Shown: positions 8,705 through 17,396 of the stretch, piece after piece
Layout: each line of letters starts with the position of its first letter
Position numbering within the stretch: position 1 is the stretch's first letter
Source: a virus
Virus record (IMG/VR): IMGVR_UViG_3300048042_000046
Location: 1-46,228 of that record
Strand: one strand, 5' to 3'
DNA: 46,228 nucleotides
Made by a program: the position numbers and the translations under genes
The notes under the pieces: generated by a model
The model's database searches: none
The model's input: the letters and a program-made list of their open reading frames with translations, nothing else
What the model was told of the DNA's origin: nothing

Positions 8705-9040
8705 ATGAGATATGCAGATTTACAGGTTTTAGGTAGTACTCCGGATGAAGCCAAGACAAGTATTATTGATTTAGTATCTGTCGCTGCTGGTAATAATAGA
8801 ACTGAGATTCCAATGAGTGAAATTCTTTCTGTTATGCACCAGCAGGGTTGGGATTTGTCACGACGTATGATTATGGATATTCTTCAAGACAATGAAATGA
8901 TTGAACGTATCACTAAGGATAGTATTATTCTCAAAAATGAAAATCAAGTTGATCCAGCTGACGTAATAGATAAAGAACATCAACGAGGCGTAGAACACGT
9001 CGATAAGCTTGCAAAGAAGGCAATGAATAAGAGTAGATGA
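8705..9040 (+). CDS. Small hypothetical protein, possible winged-helix fold
   Basis: 111 residues, 12 bp after the giant structural gene, with an AGG-containing ribosome site. The segment IPMSEILSVMHQQGWDLSRR followed by MIMDILQDNEMIERITKDSIIL resembles a small winged-helix arrangement, after which the tail is basic and helical. It is encoded between two virion genes and is probably co-transcribed with both. Function not recognised. Confidence 0.65.
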   Translation: MRYADLQVLGSTPDEAKTSIIDLVSVAAGNNRTEIPMSEILSVMHQQGWDLSRRMIMDILQDNEMIERITKDSIILKNENQVDPADVIDKEHQRGVEHVDKLAKKAMNKSR

Positions 9041-9049
9041 GTGTAACAT

Positions 9050-11539
9050 ATGGCCAATGAGATTTTTATAAGTGCAAATGATGCTAGACAGAATCCCATT
9101 AGGGAACACATAGTTCATACTGAAGGCAGAATTATAGAAAATGCTGTATTAGATGCAGTTCAATATGGATTGTATAGTACTATAGTGTCAGACGGATCAC
9201 CAATGACGCAAAGCACTATTATTTCAAATGTTGTTATACATGTTGATACGTATTTTAATACATTTGAAATTCCAAATCATTTATTTGCAACTGGTGAAAT
9301 AGTACAGGTTACTAGTACAGGGTTGTTACCCGATCCATTAGCAAGTACAGCAAAATATTATGTAATATATATAGATCCCAATCATATTAAATTAGCTACT
9401 ACATTACCTGATGCTTTAAGTAGACGTCCTATATCAGTAATAATGGGCCAATCAGTAAATTCTATAGCAATAACCGATTCAGGTGAAGGTTACTTAATGG
9501 CACCTTCTATTACAATTACTGGTGGTAATGCTACAGTATTAGCTAGCGCAACGGCACAATTAGCATCATATGGATCAATTTATAGTATAGGTGTATTAGG
9601 TAACGGTGGTGGATTTACCAACGTACCAACTGTAACTGTATTACCACAAGGATCTGGCGCAACGGCTGGTACCATATCATTAGGATTGGTTGGTGCTGTA
9701 CCGGCAGTAGGTGGTACAGGTTATCGCTTAGGAGATACATTAGGCATAGTAGGTGGTACAGGCACAGCATCAACGGTAATCATTACACAGATTGGTGCAG
9801 GCGGTGTTGTTCAAACAGTTGGTCTTGCAAGCTCAGGATCATATACAGCATTACCAACATTATCAGCAGACACAACTACTTCATATTCAGGGTATGGCTC
9901 AGGATGTACTTTAAATCTAACAATGGGTATTGTAAGTATAGCAGTAGCATCTGGCGGTTCAAATTATATAGTAGCACCAATAGTAATTATTAGTGGTGGG
10001 GCGGGCGCAAATGCATCAGCAGCCGCATTGATTAATCTAGGTTCAGTATATCAAATTGATATGATTAATGCAGGAAGCGGATTTACTTCATTTCCGACTG
10101 CTACGTTCTTAAATGGAGAGAATGCTACAGCTATAGCAATATTACAGCCTACAGGCGTAAGTGCAATTAACGTTACGGCTAGCGGTGGTAATACTTATAC
10201 TTCATCACCATCTATCACAATACAACCAATAGGAAGTGGTGCTGTACCAGGACTAGTATCAATGTCTATTACTTGGGCCAAGATTGGATATCCAGGTCAA
10301 GGTTACCTTGTTGGTGATACTATATCACCAGTTGGTGGAATGGGAACTAGTGCTGCCGTTATATTAGTTAATCAGGTTGGTCCTGCAGGACAAATAGTAG
10401 GATATTACTTAATCAATAGTGGAGTTTATACTCAATTACCTATGCTAGACGAAGTTGCTGTTACAGGCGGATCTGGATTTGGCGCAACATTACATATGTC
10501 TGCAAGCGTTTACGGAATAGCCGTAGCAGCAGGCGGCGAAGGTTATCAAGCACCACCTATTGTTAATATAACAGATAATACAGGAGCCGGCGCCGCGGCA
10601 ATAGCAAATATTAACAATAGTCAAGTAATTTCATTTACTATGACTAATTTAGGAATGCAATATAAAGACATACCAAATGTTACAGTAACAAATGGTAGTA
10701 ACGTAATAGTTACACCTTATTTGTTTTCAAGTAACGTTGCATCATTTAATGTTAGCGTCGGTGGTACAGGTTATACTACAGCTAATACAAGTATTATTGT
10801 AACGGGATCAGTATCAAATTCAAATGCTACAGGAAATGTTGTTATAGCAGACGGAATAATTACAGGTGTGACACTTACTAATAGTGGGAATTTGTATGTA
10901 GGTACACCAACTGTTACTATAAATGGTGATGGTACAGGGGCTACAATTTCTGCATTGTTAACTCCGACAGCACTAGATTATATTAGTGTTAGTAATGTTG
11001 GTATTAATTTTAATATAGTGCCAAACGTTATAGTCAGTGGGGATGCTACAGCTACAGCAAGTTTGGTCCCTACTGGAGTAAACTCTATAAATGTAACATT
11101 TGGCGGCGATACTTATACTGGAACTCCGAATGTTATTGTTTCACCTAATCAGGTTTCAAATATTAATGTTATTGCACCAAATACTGTAATAACAATAGGT
11201 TATGCATTAGGTTCTATATCAATAAACAATGGTGGGGCAGGATATCAAACAGCACCAACTATAAGTATTAGCGCACCACAGGATCCAAATGGAAATGTTG
11301 CTACGGCTACAGCTAATATTGGTGTCAATAGTGGAACTATAAGTGTAATATCTTATCCATCAAGTTTAGATTATTTTGCTGTTTGGAAAGGTTATACTGT
11401 TAGTGATTCTACTATTATTAGACCATACACAAATAGAATGGATACTGTAATTCATTACTTTACTAATTTTGGTTACAAGATTAATAGGCAAACTAACCCA
11501 GTTACTGGAAATACAATTCAATGGTGTATTTACTGGTAG
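9050..11539 (+). CDS. Glycine-rich beta-repeat virion protein (fibre or baseplate type)
   Basis: 829 residues. After a small N-terminal domain (1-135) the protein is made of many degenerate repeats with the pattern SGGxGYxxxPxVTI followed by GxGATAxA (for example DSGEGYLMAPSITITGG and NNGGAGYQTAPTISI). These form a long beta-structured shaft. The C-terminal 55 residues are different and rich in aromatics (IRPYTNRMDTVIHYFTNFGY, ending CIYW), as for a trimerisation or attachment tip. Such repeat proteins are common in large marine phages and are virion components. It has almost no Cys or Lys in the repeats. Exact placement on the particle is unknown. Confidence 0.75.
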   Translation: MANEIFISANDARQNPIREHIVHTEGRIIENAVLDAVQYGLYSTIVSDGSPMTQSTIISNVVIHVDTYFNTFEIPNHLFATGEIVQVTSTGLLPDPLASTAKYYVIYIDPNHIKLATTLPDALSRRPISVIMGQSVNSIAITDSGEGYLMAPSITITGGNATVLASATAQLASYGSIYSIGVLGNGGGFTNVPTVTVLPQGSGATAGTISLGLVGAVPAVGGTGYRLGDTLGIVGGTGTASTVIITQIGAGGVVQTVGLASSGSYTALPTLSADTTTSYSGYGSGCTLNLTMGIVSIAVASGGSNYIVAPIVIISGGAGANASAAALINLGSVYQIDMINAGSGFTSFPTATFLNGENATAIAILQPTGVSAINVTASGGNTYTSSPSITIQPIGSGAVPGLVSMSITWAKIGYPGQGYLVGDTISPVGGMGTSAAVILVNQVGPAGQIVGYYLINSGVYTQLPMLDEVAVTGGSGFGATLHMSASVYGIAVAAGGEGYQAPPIVNITDNTGAGAAAIANINNSQVISFTMTNLGMQYKDIPNVTVTNGSNVIVTPYLFSSNVASFNVSVGGTGYTTANTSIIVTGSVSNSNATGNVVIADGIITGVTLTNSGNLYVGTPTVTINGDGTGATISALLTPTALDYISVSNVGINFNIVPNVIVSGDATATASLVPTGVNSINVTFGGDTYTGTPNVIVSPNQVSNINVIAPNTVITIGYALGSISINNGGAGYQTAPTISISAPQDPNGNVATATANIGVNSGTISVISYPSSLDYFAVWKGYTVSDSTIIRPYTNRMDTVIHYFTNFGYKINRQTNPVTGNTIQWCIYW

Positions 11540-11546
11540 CCTGACA

Positions 11547-12239
11547 TTATATTGATGAATTCCGTTTTCTTTCATAATAAGCGTTAACAGAATCTCGTAA
11601 TTTTTGTCTATGTTCTAAAGTCTTAGGACCTTTAGTACTATTATTTGGTTTACCTAATTTAATAGCTCGTAATTTAGCTCTAATTTCTTCGGATACTATT
11701 TTTCCTTTATGTGCTGCTCCAACTTTTGCAGCATGCTCAAGAGATTTTGGTCTACCTTTTAGTTTTGATATAGTCTTTAATTTCTTTCCTTTTAATGGAC
11801 TAATATATCCATTTGCTCTTTTTAACATTTTTGTTTTTATAGTTTTAGCTATGGTTTCTGGGGATCTCGGTATACCTTTATATGGCGATGGCCCTCTATT
11901 TGGATATTTTATACCTTTATTGTTTGGTGGTTGATCACCACCTTCATGTTGATTATTAAGTATTCCTGTACCAAGATCTTTTCTTCCCCACCATTCTATA
12001 ATTCTACGTTCTAACGCTAATGCTCCTATTTCTGTGAGATTACTCTCTAGAATTATTATTTGATTGATATTTGATGGAAGTAAATCTATGCCATTTCTTC
12101 TTTTATGAGATTCCCATGCGCGTTCATTTTTGCCTTTACCTATATAATAAGGTGTACCAGCCTTAGCTGTGATTGAATCTTTACTTCTGATATATGCGTA
12201 TACATAATATCCTTGTGGATATTTGGAATAAATATTCAT
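11547..12239 (-). CDS. Free-standing GIY-YIG homing endonuclease with NUMOD3 motifs
   Basis: 230 residues. The GIY-YIG nuclease domain is at the N-terminus (YYVYAYIRSKDSI, then GTPYYIGKGKNERAWESHK, with the later catalytic Glu region). From about 105 onward come several NUMOD3-type DNA-binding repeats (PLKGKK, LKGRPKSLEHAAKVG, HKGKIVSEEIRAKLRAIKLG). Enzymes of this class cut related phage genomes that lack the gene and spread by repair copying. It lies antisense between a virion gene and a 92-aa gene and has its own structured leader (12240-12308), which is shared with the decayed GIY-YIG gene near 25 kb. It appears intact. Confidence 0.92.
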   Translation of the reverse strand: MNIYSKYPQGYYVYAYIRSKDSITAKAGTPYYIGKGKNERAWESHKRRNGIDLLPSNINQIIILESNLTEIGALALERRIIEWWGRKDLGTGILNNQHEGGDQPPNNKGIKYPNRGPSPYKGIPRSPETIAKTIKTKMLKRANGYISPLKGKKLKTISKLKGRPKSLEHAAKVGAAHKGKIVSEEIRAKLRAIKLGKPNNSTKGPKTLEHRQKLRDSVNAYYERKRNSSI

Positions 12240-12308
12240 GCTGTTGCTCCTAATAAGCTATAGAGCTAGTAGATGTTGATAGCATCGTGACTAGCATGAA
12301 TATTTATC
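12240..12308 (-). promoter_or_regulatory. Structured late leader of GIY-YIG gene (copy 1)
   Basis: Read on the minus strand: a GATAAATA late-type box (12308-12301), a stem-loop pairing CTAGT with ACTAG and GATG with CATC, then CTCTATAGCT, a variable base, and ATTAGGAGCAACAGCATG containing the ribosome site AGGAG. The same order occurs at 25246-25179, with a different but still pairing stem. Confidence 0.7.
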
Positions 12309-12317
12309 AAGGTTTAA

Positions 12318-12596
12318 ATGAAGCAATGGAATAAGATGCGATCAATATTACACGGACCAGAAGCGTTCCTACTTAAGAGTAAGAAACCCAGAATACAAGA
12401 ATTAGTTGCTAAAGCAACGAGTATGTCTGTTGAAGAGATTGAAAAACTTGATGAAAAAGCTGATATCAAACGTGGCTTAGTCAACATTAAAAAATCATTT
12501 GAACAAAATGCATCAGTATTTAGAGCAGAATTACTAGCTGATATGATGATTGCGAAGCATCATCCTGAATTCAATAGACAAACTATTAAAAACTAA
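12318..12596 (+). CDS. Small hypothetical protein
   Basis: 92 residues, highly charged and helical (IQELVAKATSMSVEEIEKL and DIKRGLVNIKKSFEQNAS). AAGG lies 7 bases before the ATG. It ends 12 bp before the nuclease gene and is probably its operon partner. No family recognised. Confidence 0.6.
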   Translation: MKQWNKMRSILHGPEAFLLKSKKPRIQELVAKATSMSVEEIEKLDEKADIKRGLVNIKKSFEQNASVFRAELLADMMIAKHHPEFNRQTIKN

Positions 12597-12608
12597 CTAT
12601 AATATTGC

Positions 12609-13277
12609 ATGTTAATAAATCCTCTTTACAATTATCAGAAGCTTACGCGAGAAGACGGCGGAGCAGATGGTAGAAAATACTTACTGTCAGATGGGAATAA
12701 AGTACCAAGTGTGACCACCATACTTTCGGCTACAAAAGATATGAAACATTTGCACGCTTGGCGAAAGCGAATAGGTGTTGATAAAGCTCAACAAATTACA
12801 ACAGAAAGCGCTAATTTAGGTACCACCGTTCACAATCATTTAGAATGTTATGCACTAGGTAAAGAACGTCCCGGTGGTAATAACTACGGACGCCTAATGG
12901 CTAAGCGTATGTCTGATGTTATTATTGATCAAGGTTTAATACACGTAGATGAAGTCTGGGGAGTAGAGGCCCAATTACATTTTGAAAATCTCTGGGCAGG
13001 GACGACAGATCTCTCAGGTTTGTTTAAAGGCAGATCGGCTATTATGGATTTCAAGAATACTATTAAGCCTAAGAAGCGAGAATGGGTAGAAGATTACCTA
13101 CTTCAGTTGAGCGCCTATATACTTTGTCATAATTGGATGTTCGATACAAATATTGAGCAAGGAGTTATTTTTATGGTTAGTCGTGATTGTGATTATCAAG
13201 AATTTATTATTCAAGGTGATGAGTTAGATCATTATAAACTTGAATGGATAAAACGAGTTGATAAATATTATCCATGA
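12609..13277 (+). CDS. PD-(D/E)XK-superfamily exonuclease
   Basis: 222 residues with the PDDEXK_1/MGME1-like order: PSVTTILSATKDM near the N-terminus, GTTVHNHLECY (helix with the first catalytic Glu), GTTDLSGLFKG (catalytic Asp region) and IMDFKNTIKPK (the D-x-K catalytic motif), followed by YLLQLSAYILCHNWMF (the usual Q-x3-Y helix). Such phage enzymes degrade or trim DNA ends in replication, recombination or host-DNA breakdown. It follows the 92-aa gene by 12 bp. A Cas4-like Fe-S version is unlikely because the cysteine cluster is absent. Confidence 0.85.
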   Translation: MLINPLYNYQKLTREDGGADGRKYLLSDGNKVPSVTTILSATKDMKHLHAWRKRIGVDKAQQITTESANLGTTVHNHLECYALGKERPGGNNYGRLMAKRMSDVIIDQGLIHVDEVWGVEAQLHFENLWAGTTDLSGLFKGRSAIMDFKNTIKPKKREWVEDYLLQLSAYILCHNWMFDTNIEQGVIFMVSRDCDYQEFIIQGDELDHYKLEWIKRVDKYYP

Positions 13278-13289
13278 GCCATAATATAC

Positions 13290-13307
13290 GCTAAATAATT
13301 ATTTAGC
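13290..13307 (+). promoter_or_regulatory. 18-bp perfect palindrome with late-type box
   Basis: GCTAAATAATTATTTAGC is a perfect palindrome just before the second GIY-YIG gene (start 13318). It contains CTAAATAA, close to the late box, on both strands. It could be a promoter, an operator or a 5' RNA hairpin. Ribosome site AAGG lies at 13308-13311. Confidence 0.45.
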
Positions 13308-13317
13308 AAGGTAATTA

Positions 13318-14178
13318 ATGTATTATGTATATGTACTCACAGATCCAATTAATAATTTACCATTTTATATAGGCGTCGGCAAAGAAAATAGAAAATCTGG
13401 CTGTGTTAGAGAAAAACAACATATCATTGATGCTATTAGATTAAGAGAAGGTAAGAAACTTCTACGACCAAATAGACATAAATTATACACTATATTGAAA
13501 ATATTAGATCAAAATTTAGAAGTTACGATTGATATAGTTGCAAAATTTGATAATGAAATAGATGCATTTATCGAAGAAATAAAATTAATAAAACAACATG
13601 GTAGATCAGATTTAGGACTTGGACCATTAACAAATTTAACTGATGGTGGCGAAGGAGGAGTTAATCCATCTATTGAAACAAGACTTAAACAATCATTATC
13701 TAAAAAAGGTAAACCAAGCCCACTAAAAGGTAGAACTGATCTTGGTCCATATACAGAAGAACGTTGCAAAAATATTTCTAAAGCAAACAAAGGCAGACCA
13801 AGTCCTTTAAAAGGTAAAAAAGGTAAACAAGCTTGGAATAAAGGATTAACTAAAGAAACAAGTGAAAATGTTGCAAAATATAGTGTATCGAATCCTAATA
13901 AAGGATTTAAAAAAGGTCATACAATAACTAAAAAGGGAACTAAATTAGTTAAAGATAAAAGTGGAAATAAATTTAGGGTTTCTATTAATGACGAAAGAAT
14001 TACCACCGGAGAATTAGAAGGTATACATAAAGGTAGGGTAGCTCATAATAAAGGGAAACCTGGTATACATAAAGGCAAAACATATGAGGAAATATATGGA
14101 CCTGAAAAAGCTGCCGAACTAAGAGAAAATAGACGATTAAGTAATTTAAGAAGATGGAATAAAATACTTAATCAGTAA
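13318..14178 (+). CDS. GIY-YIG homing endonuclease with NUMOD3 motifs
   Basis: 286 residues. The N-terminal nuclease domain (MYYVYVLTDPINNLPFYIGV, with VREKQHIIDAIR and later FDNEIDAFIEEIKLI) carries the GIY-YIG signature as YVYV and FYIGVG. From about residue 110 there are repeated NUMOD3 elements (GKPSPLKGR, KGRPSPLKGKKG, HKGRVAHNKGKPGIHKGK) that bind DNA. It is sense-oriented between the PD-(D/E)XK gene and a convergent SprT-like gene, whose end it overlaps by 11 bp. It differs clearly from the 11.5-kb copy and lacks its leader, so it arrived separately. Confidence 0.92.
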   Translation: MYYVYVLTDPINNLPFYIGVGKENRKSGCVREKQHIIDAIRLREGKKLLRPNRHKLYTILKILDQNLEVTIDIVAKFDNEIDAFIEEIKLIKQHGRSDLGLGPLTNLTDGGEGGVNPSIETRLKQSLSKKGKPSPLKGRTDLGPYTEERCKNISKANKGRPSPLKGKKGKQAWNKGLTKETSENVAKYSVSNPNKGFKKGHTITKKGTKLVKDKSGNKFRVSINDERITTGELEGIHKGRVAHNKGKPGIHKGKTYEEIYGPEKAAELRENRRLSNLRRWNKILNQ

Positions 14179-14569
14179 TAGGTTTACATTTATATAAGCC
14201 TGGATATTTCTTTCCAAACTTTCTCATTATTATACCTGCAATTGAATTTGCCCAATTCTCATGCTTACTTCCGGTTTCACCGCTACTAGGATGCAACTCG
14301 CCATTTAGATGTTGCTTATAATGCACTAATTCATGTGCAAGAGTCCTCATAATGTCTAGCGGATGGCGATTCATAATCTCTAATCTAATAGAACCATCAT
14401 TTGGATTGAATCCTCCAAATGATGGTTGATCGCTATCATTAAGGTTTGTAGTTAACCATTCAATCTTTGGTAGTGATTCTAAATTTAATTCTTCTTGACA
14501 AAATTTTAAGAATATTTTCATTGCTTTCGCAAATATTTTATAGTTGTCTGACGGTGTACTCTTGGCCAT
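14168..14569 (-). CDS. SprT-like zinc metallopeptidase
   Basis: 133 residues with the zinc-binding HExxH motif in RTLAHELVHYKQHLNGE and a further HENWANSIA stretch that may supply the third ligand. This matches SprT-like/WSS-type peptidases that are frequent in T4-like marine phages. Their substrates are usually unknown; a role in virion maturation or in removal of DNA-bound proteins has been proposed for relatives. It is divergent from the tailspike gene and convergent with the GIY-YIG gene. Confidence 0.8.
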   Translation of the reverse strand: MAKSTPSDNYKIFAKAMKIFLKFCQEELNLESLPKIEWLTTNLNDSDQPSFGGFNPNDGSIRLEIMNRHPLDIMRTLAHELVHYKQHLNGELHPSSGETGSKHENWANSIAGIIMRKFGKKYPGLYKCKPITD

Positions 14570-14590
14570 CAGTTATTTACCAATACTATT

Positions 14591-14609
14591 GATAAATATC
14601 AGACAGTCT
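14591..14609 (+). promoter_or_regulatory. Late promoter GATAAATA
   Basis: GATAAATA at 14591-14598, followed by the odd palindrome CAGACAGTCTG (14600-14610) and then GGAG before the tailspike ATG at 14621. Same layout as other late units in this window. Confidence 0.6.
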
Positions 14610-14620
14610 GGAGTTAGAAG

Positions 14621-16201
14621 ATGGCCATAGTAAGTATAAGCCGCATGCAAGTTAGAAGAGGTCTTAAAGTAGATCTACCACTTGCGTTATATGACGGTGA
14701 ATTTGGTTGGTGTTTAGATACAAGAGAATTGTTTATAGGGAATGGTCCAACATTCAATGGTAATAGTGAGATACTAACACAATGGGGACCAAATGATCAA
14801 CTAATTGTTCATGCATATCAAGGAAGTACGACAATTCCGGCAAATACCGGGCAGTTTCCTAATGCAGCAACATATAGGCCATTAGGGCAAATACTTGATG
14901 ATGTTGTTAGTGTTAAAGATTATGGTGCAACAGGTGACGGAGTCACTGATGATACCGATGCAATTCAAGATGCTATAAATGATGTATGGAATAGTACTAC
15001 TGATAATCTCAGTGGACAGGCATCATTTAAAGCTATATATTTTCCAGCAGGAAACTATTTAATAAGCAATACAATTTATGTAAGACCATATGTTGGATTA
15101 GTAGGCGAAGGGTCAACTAGAACAATATTTGTCATGAATACAATGGTTAACAATCCAACTTGTCTCATATCAACAGCAGATAGTATGGGACAAACACAAA
15201 GTTCAATTGGTTTAAATGGTGCCGTATTACCAACTGGTATATTGATTAAAGGTATTCAAGTTAATTCTCATGTTAGTGCAAGCCTAAATGGAATTGTATT
15301 ACAACGTACACGTGATACGCAATTAGACGATATAGCTGTAGTAGGTGCTTGGCAAACAGGTCAGAATCCAGTTACAAATAATACTATACCATTTACGGCT
15401 GGTATTGTTATACAGACATTAGGTTCATTGCATAATTGCGATGCTATAACTATAACAAATTATTATGCTAAGAATATAGCTGTTGGATTATATTGCAATG
15501 ACGTAGCCAGATATATAGTCCTTGATAAATTTGATATTAACTCATGTTTTAGAGGTATTGATTTAGATCTCAATAATGTAGAGAGTACCAATGGCCCTAG
15601 TTATACGAGAGTTGTAAATGGAACATTTAGAAATTTGGACGATAGTGGCATTTATGCCGTTGCACCAAACTGTGGAATGATAAGTGCAAATAATGCATTT
15701 GATACTGTTGGAGTTGTTGATTCTGTAATACCGATTATGTTTAGTACGAGTACAAGTGGCTGCGCAAGTATAAATGATATGTTTTCTAATATACAAGGTA
15801 ATTTTGTAAGTATTGGAAATCCACAGCTTAATGTGTTTGTCTCACCACAACAAGTTAGTATAGCAAGCAATGTTCCTATACCAATTGGTCCAATAACACT
15901 ATTAGATAATTCTACTGCAGTATCAACTGGTATAAGTTGGCCAGCTGTGTCATTTACTAATATTTTTGTCAATTACAGTATTACTAGAGGATTAACTATC
16001 AGGTCTGGAAAATTGATGATAGTAAGCAATGGAACATTTGTTGACTTTGAAGATGTTACTGTAGATTTAAATGCTGAGCATTATGGTACGGTAGGGGTAA
16101 CATGGTCTATGGACGTAGTTGCGAATGCCGCAGTACTGTATTATACTACTACTAGTACTGGTACAAACGCTACATTAACTTATATAGAAACGAAATGGTG
16201 A
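14621..16201 (+). CDS. Tailspike with pectate-lyase-like beta-helix
   Basis: 526 residues. The first 50 (VSISRMQVRRGLKVDLPLAL through FIGNGPTFNGNS) resemble the N-terminal virion-attachment module found in many phage fibre proteins. Then VSVKDYGATGDGVTDDTDAI (about 100-118) is the classic start of a Pectate_lyase_3 right-handed beta-helix, which continues to about 420 with short Asn/Gly/Ile-rich coils. The C-terminal 100 residues form a separate beta-rich tip. Such proteins bind and often cleave host surface polysaccharide. Driven by a late promoter and a GGAG ribosome site. Enzymatic activity cannot be read from sequence alone. Confidence 0.85.
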   Translation: MAIVSISRMQVRRGLKVDLPLALYDGEFGWCLDTRELFIGNGPTFNGNSEILTQWGPNDQLIVHAYQGSTTIPANTGQFPNAATYRPLGQILDDVVSVKDYGATGDGVTDDTDAIQDAINDVWNSTTDNLSGQASFKAIYFPAGNYLISNTIYVRPYVGLVGEGSTRTIFVMNTMVNNPTCLISTADSMGQTQSSIGLNGAVLPTGILIKGIQVNSHVSASLNGIVLQRTRDTQLDDIAVVGAWQTGQNPVTNNTIPFTAGIVIQTLGSLHNCDAITITNYYAKNIAVGLYCNDVARYIVLDKFDINSCFRGIDLDLNNVESTNGPSYTRVVNGTFRNLDDSGIYAVAPNCGMISANNAFDTVGVVDSVIPIMFSTSTSGCASINDMFSNIQGNFVSIGNPQLNVFVSPQQVSIASNVPIPIGPITLLDNSTAVSTGISWPAVSFTNIFVNYSITRGLTIRSGKLMIVSNGTFVDFEDVTVDLNAEHYGTVGVTWSMDVVANAAVLYYTTTSTGTNATLTYIETKW

Positions 16202-16209
16202 GTATAATA

Positions 16210-16229
16210 AATTATTTGATTTAATAATT
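16210..16229 (+). repeat. AT-rich hairpin before TnpB gene
   Basis: Perfect 7-bp inverted repeat AATTATT / AATAATT around a 6-base loop, just after the tailspike stop and before the TnpB gene. It may be the left-end hairpin of the TnpB element or a weak terminator. No catalytic TnpA gene is present nearby. Confidence 0.4.
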
Positions 16230-16251
16230 AAAATAGGTTACAATTTATTTT

Positions 16252-17391
16252 ATGACTACAATTACTCGTATATCTACATATAATCCAAAATTAGCAAACG
16301 CTACCAAACGATTGTTGTTAACAAATCCATTTGAATTATATAAAACTGAATTGCAACGGGTAGTTGATATATTGTTGTATCAAGACGATATACCTACATT
16401 TCTACCAACAGAATTTACGAAACAAATTAAATTTCCAGCAAGATTAAGTCAGGTATTAGCAAAGCAAGCAAGTTCAATTGTTAGATCAATACATTCTAAA
16501 ATTAATAAAGCAAATAAATCAACCAATAAAAAGAAATATCAAAAAGAACTACTTAATAAATTCAATGATAAAACATTGAATATTGAAATTAATAATTTTA
16601 GTATTGAGCTTGATTCAAGATTTATCGATATACAATTAAATAAAACTACTTCTTTGTGCGATCATTGGATTAAAATACGAATGTTTAATACAAAAACTTT
16701 CTTTATTCCAATGAAATTAACCAATCACATGAAAGATCTGATTTCTCGCGGATTTCAATTGAAAATTAATTCATTACGAATTAATAATAATGGAACAATT
16801 GGATTGTATTTCTATAAAGAACAAAAATTAAAAACAAGTATAAAATCAATTAGTATTGATATTGGTAGAAATAAATTAATAGTTGATAATAACAATAATC
16901 AAGAAACAACACATATAACTGGATTAAAAATAAAAGAGTTACTTGAGTTAATAAAGAAAAGAAAATCAAATAGTAAACAATTCAATAGAACAAGAAAACA
17001 AATAAAAGATCAAATAAATTACTCATTGAAACATGATATTGATTGGGATAATATTGATCAGTTGTTTATTGAAAAATTAACTGATATCAAGAGAAATAAA
17101 AAATGGGGTAAGAAAAATCAACATTGGTGTGTTGGTTATTTACTCAATAAAATAGAACAATTATCTGAAGAAAACGACGTTCGGCTAACTCAGGTAAATG
17201 CAGCATACACTTCACAAATATGTAGTATATGCGATTTTGTAGATAAAAACTCAAGAAATTATCAAGGGTTCTTATGTACAAATTGTGGAATAATGATGGA
17301 TGCAGATCATAATGCAGCTATTAATATCTACAACAGAGGAATAAATCGCTCCTTTGATTCAAAATGTAGAAGTGCGATAATAAATGGATAA
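16252..17391 (+). CDS. TnpB (IS200/IS605-type RNA-guided nuclease)
   Basis: 379 residues with the full RuvC set: Asp203 in SIDIGRNK, Glu274 in FIEKLTDIK, Asp352 in DADHNAAINI. It also has the four-cysteine zinc finger (CSICDF and LCTNCG) before the last motif. The N-terminal part is divergent, rich in Lys/Asn, and AT-rich even for this genome. TnpB proteins cut DNA guided by an RNA (omega RNA) made from the 3' end of their own gene, and this helps the element persist. No TnpA transposase lies nearby, so this copy may behave as a homing nuclease. It sits between tailspike and RNR genes and appears intact. Confidence 0.9.
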   Translation: MTTITRISTYNPKLANATKRLLLTNPFELYKTELQRVVDILLYQDDIPTFLPTEFTKQIKFPARLSQVLAKQASSIVRSIHSKINKANKSTNKKKYQKELLNKFNDKTLNIEINNFSIELDSRFIDIQLNKTTSLCDHWIKIRMFNTKTFFIPMKLTNHMKDLISRGFQLKINSLRINNNGTIGLYFYKEQKLKTSIKSISIDIGRNKLIVDNNNNQETTHITGLKIKELLELIKKRKSNSKQFNRTRKQIKDQINYSLKHDIDWDNIDQLFIEKLTDIKRNKKWGKKNQHWCVGYLLNKIEQLSEENDVRLTQVNAAYTSQICSICDFVDKNSRNYQGFLCTNCGIMMDADHNAAINIYNRGINRSFDSKCRSAIING

Positions 17392-17396
17392 TCCAT
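17384..17396 (+). repeat. Palindrome at TnpB end, possible omega-RNA/right-end element
   Basis: ATGGAT-A-ATCCAT spans the TnpB stop codon and supplies the ATG of the next gene. In IS605-type elements the guide-RNA scaffold overlaps the 3' end of tnpB and ends at the right element border. The following GTGCGGTTCGGAC may belong to it. The border is not determined. Confidence 0.35.

Noticed and set aside
15563-15972. Minus-strand frames inside the tailspike gene
   Set aside because: Shadows of the repetitive beta-helix codons; no start signals and unlikely protein composition.
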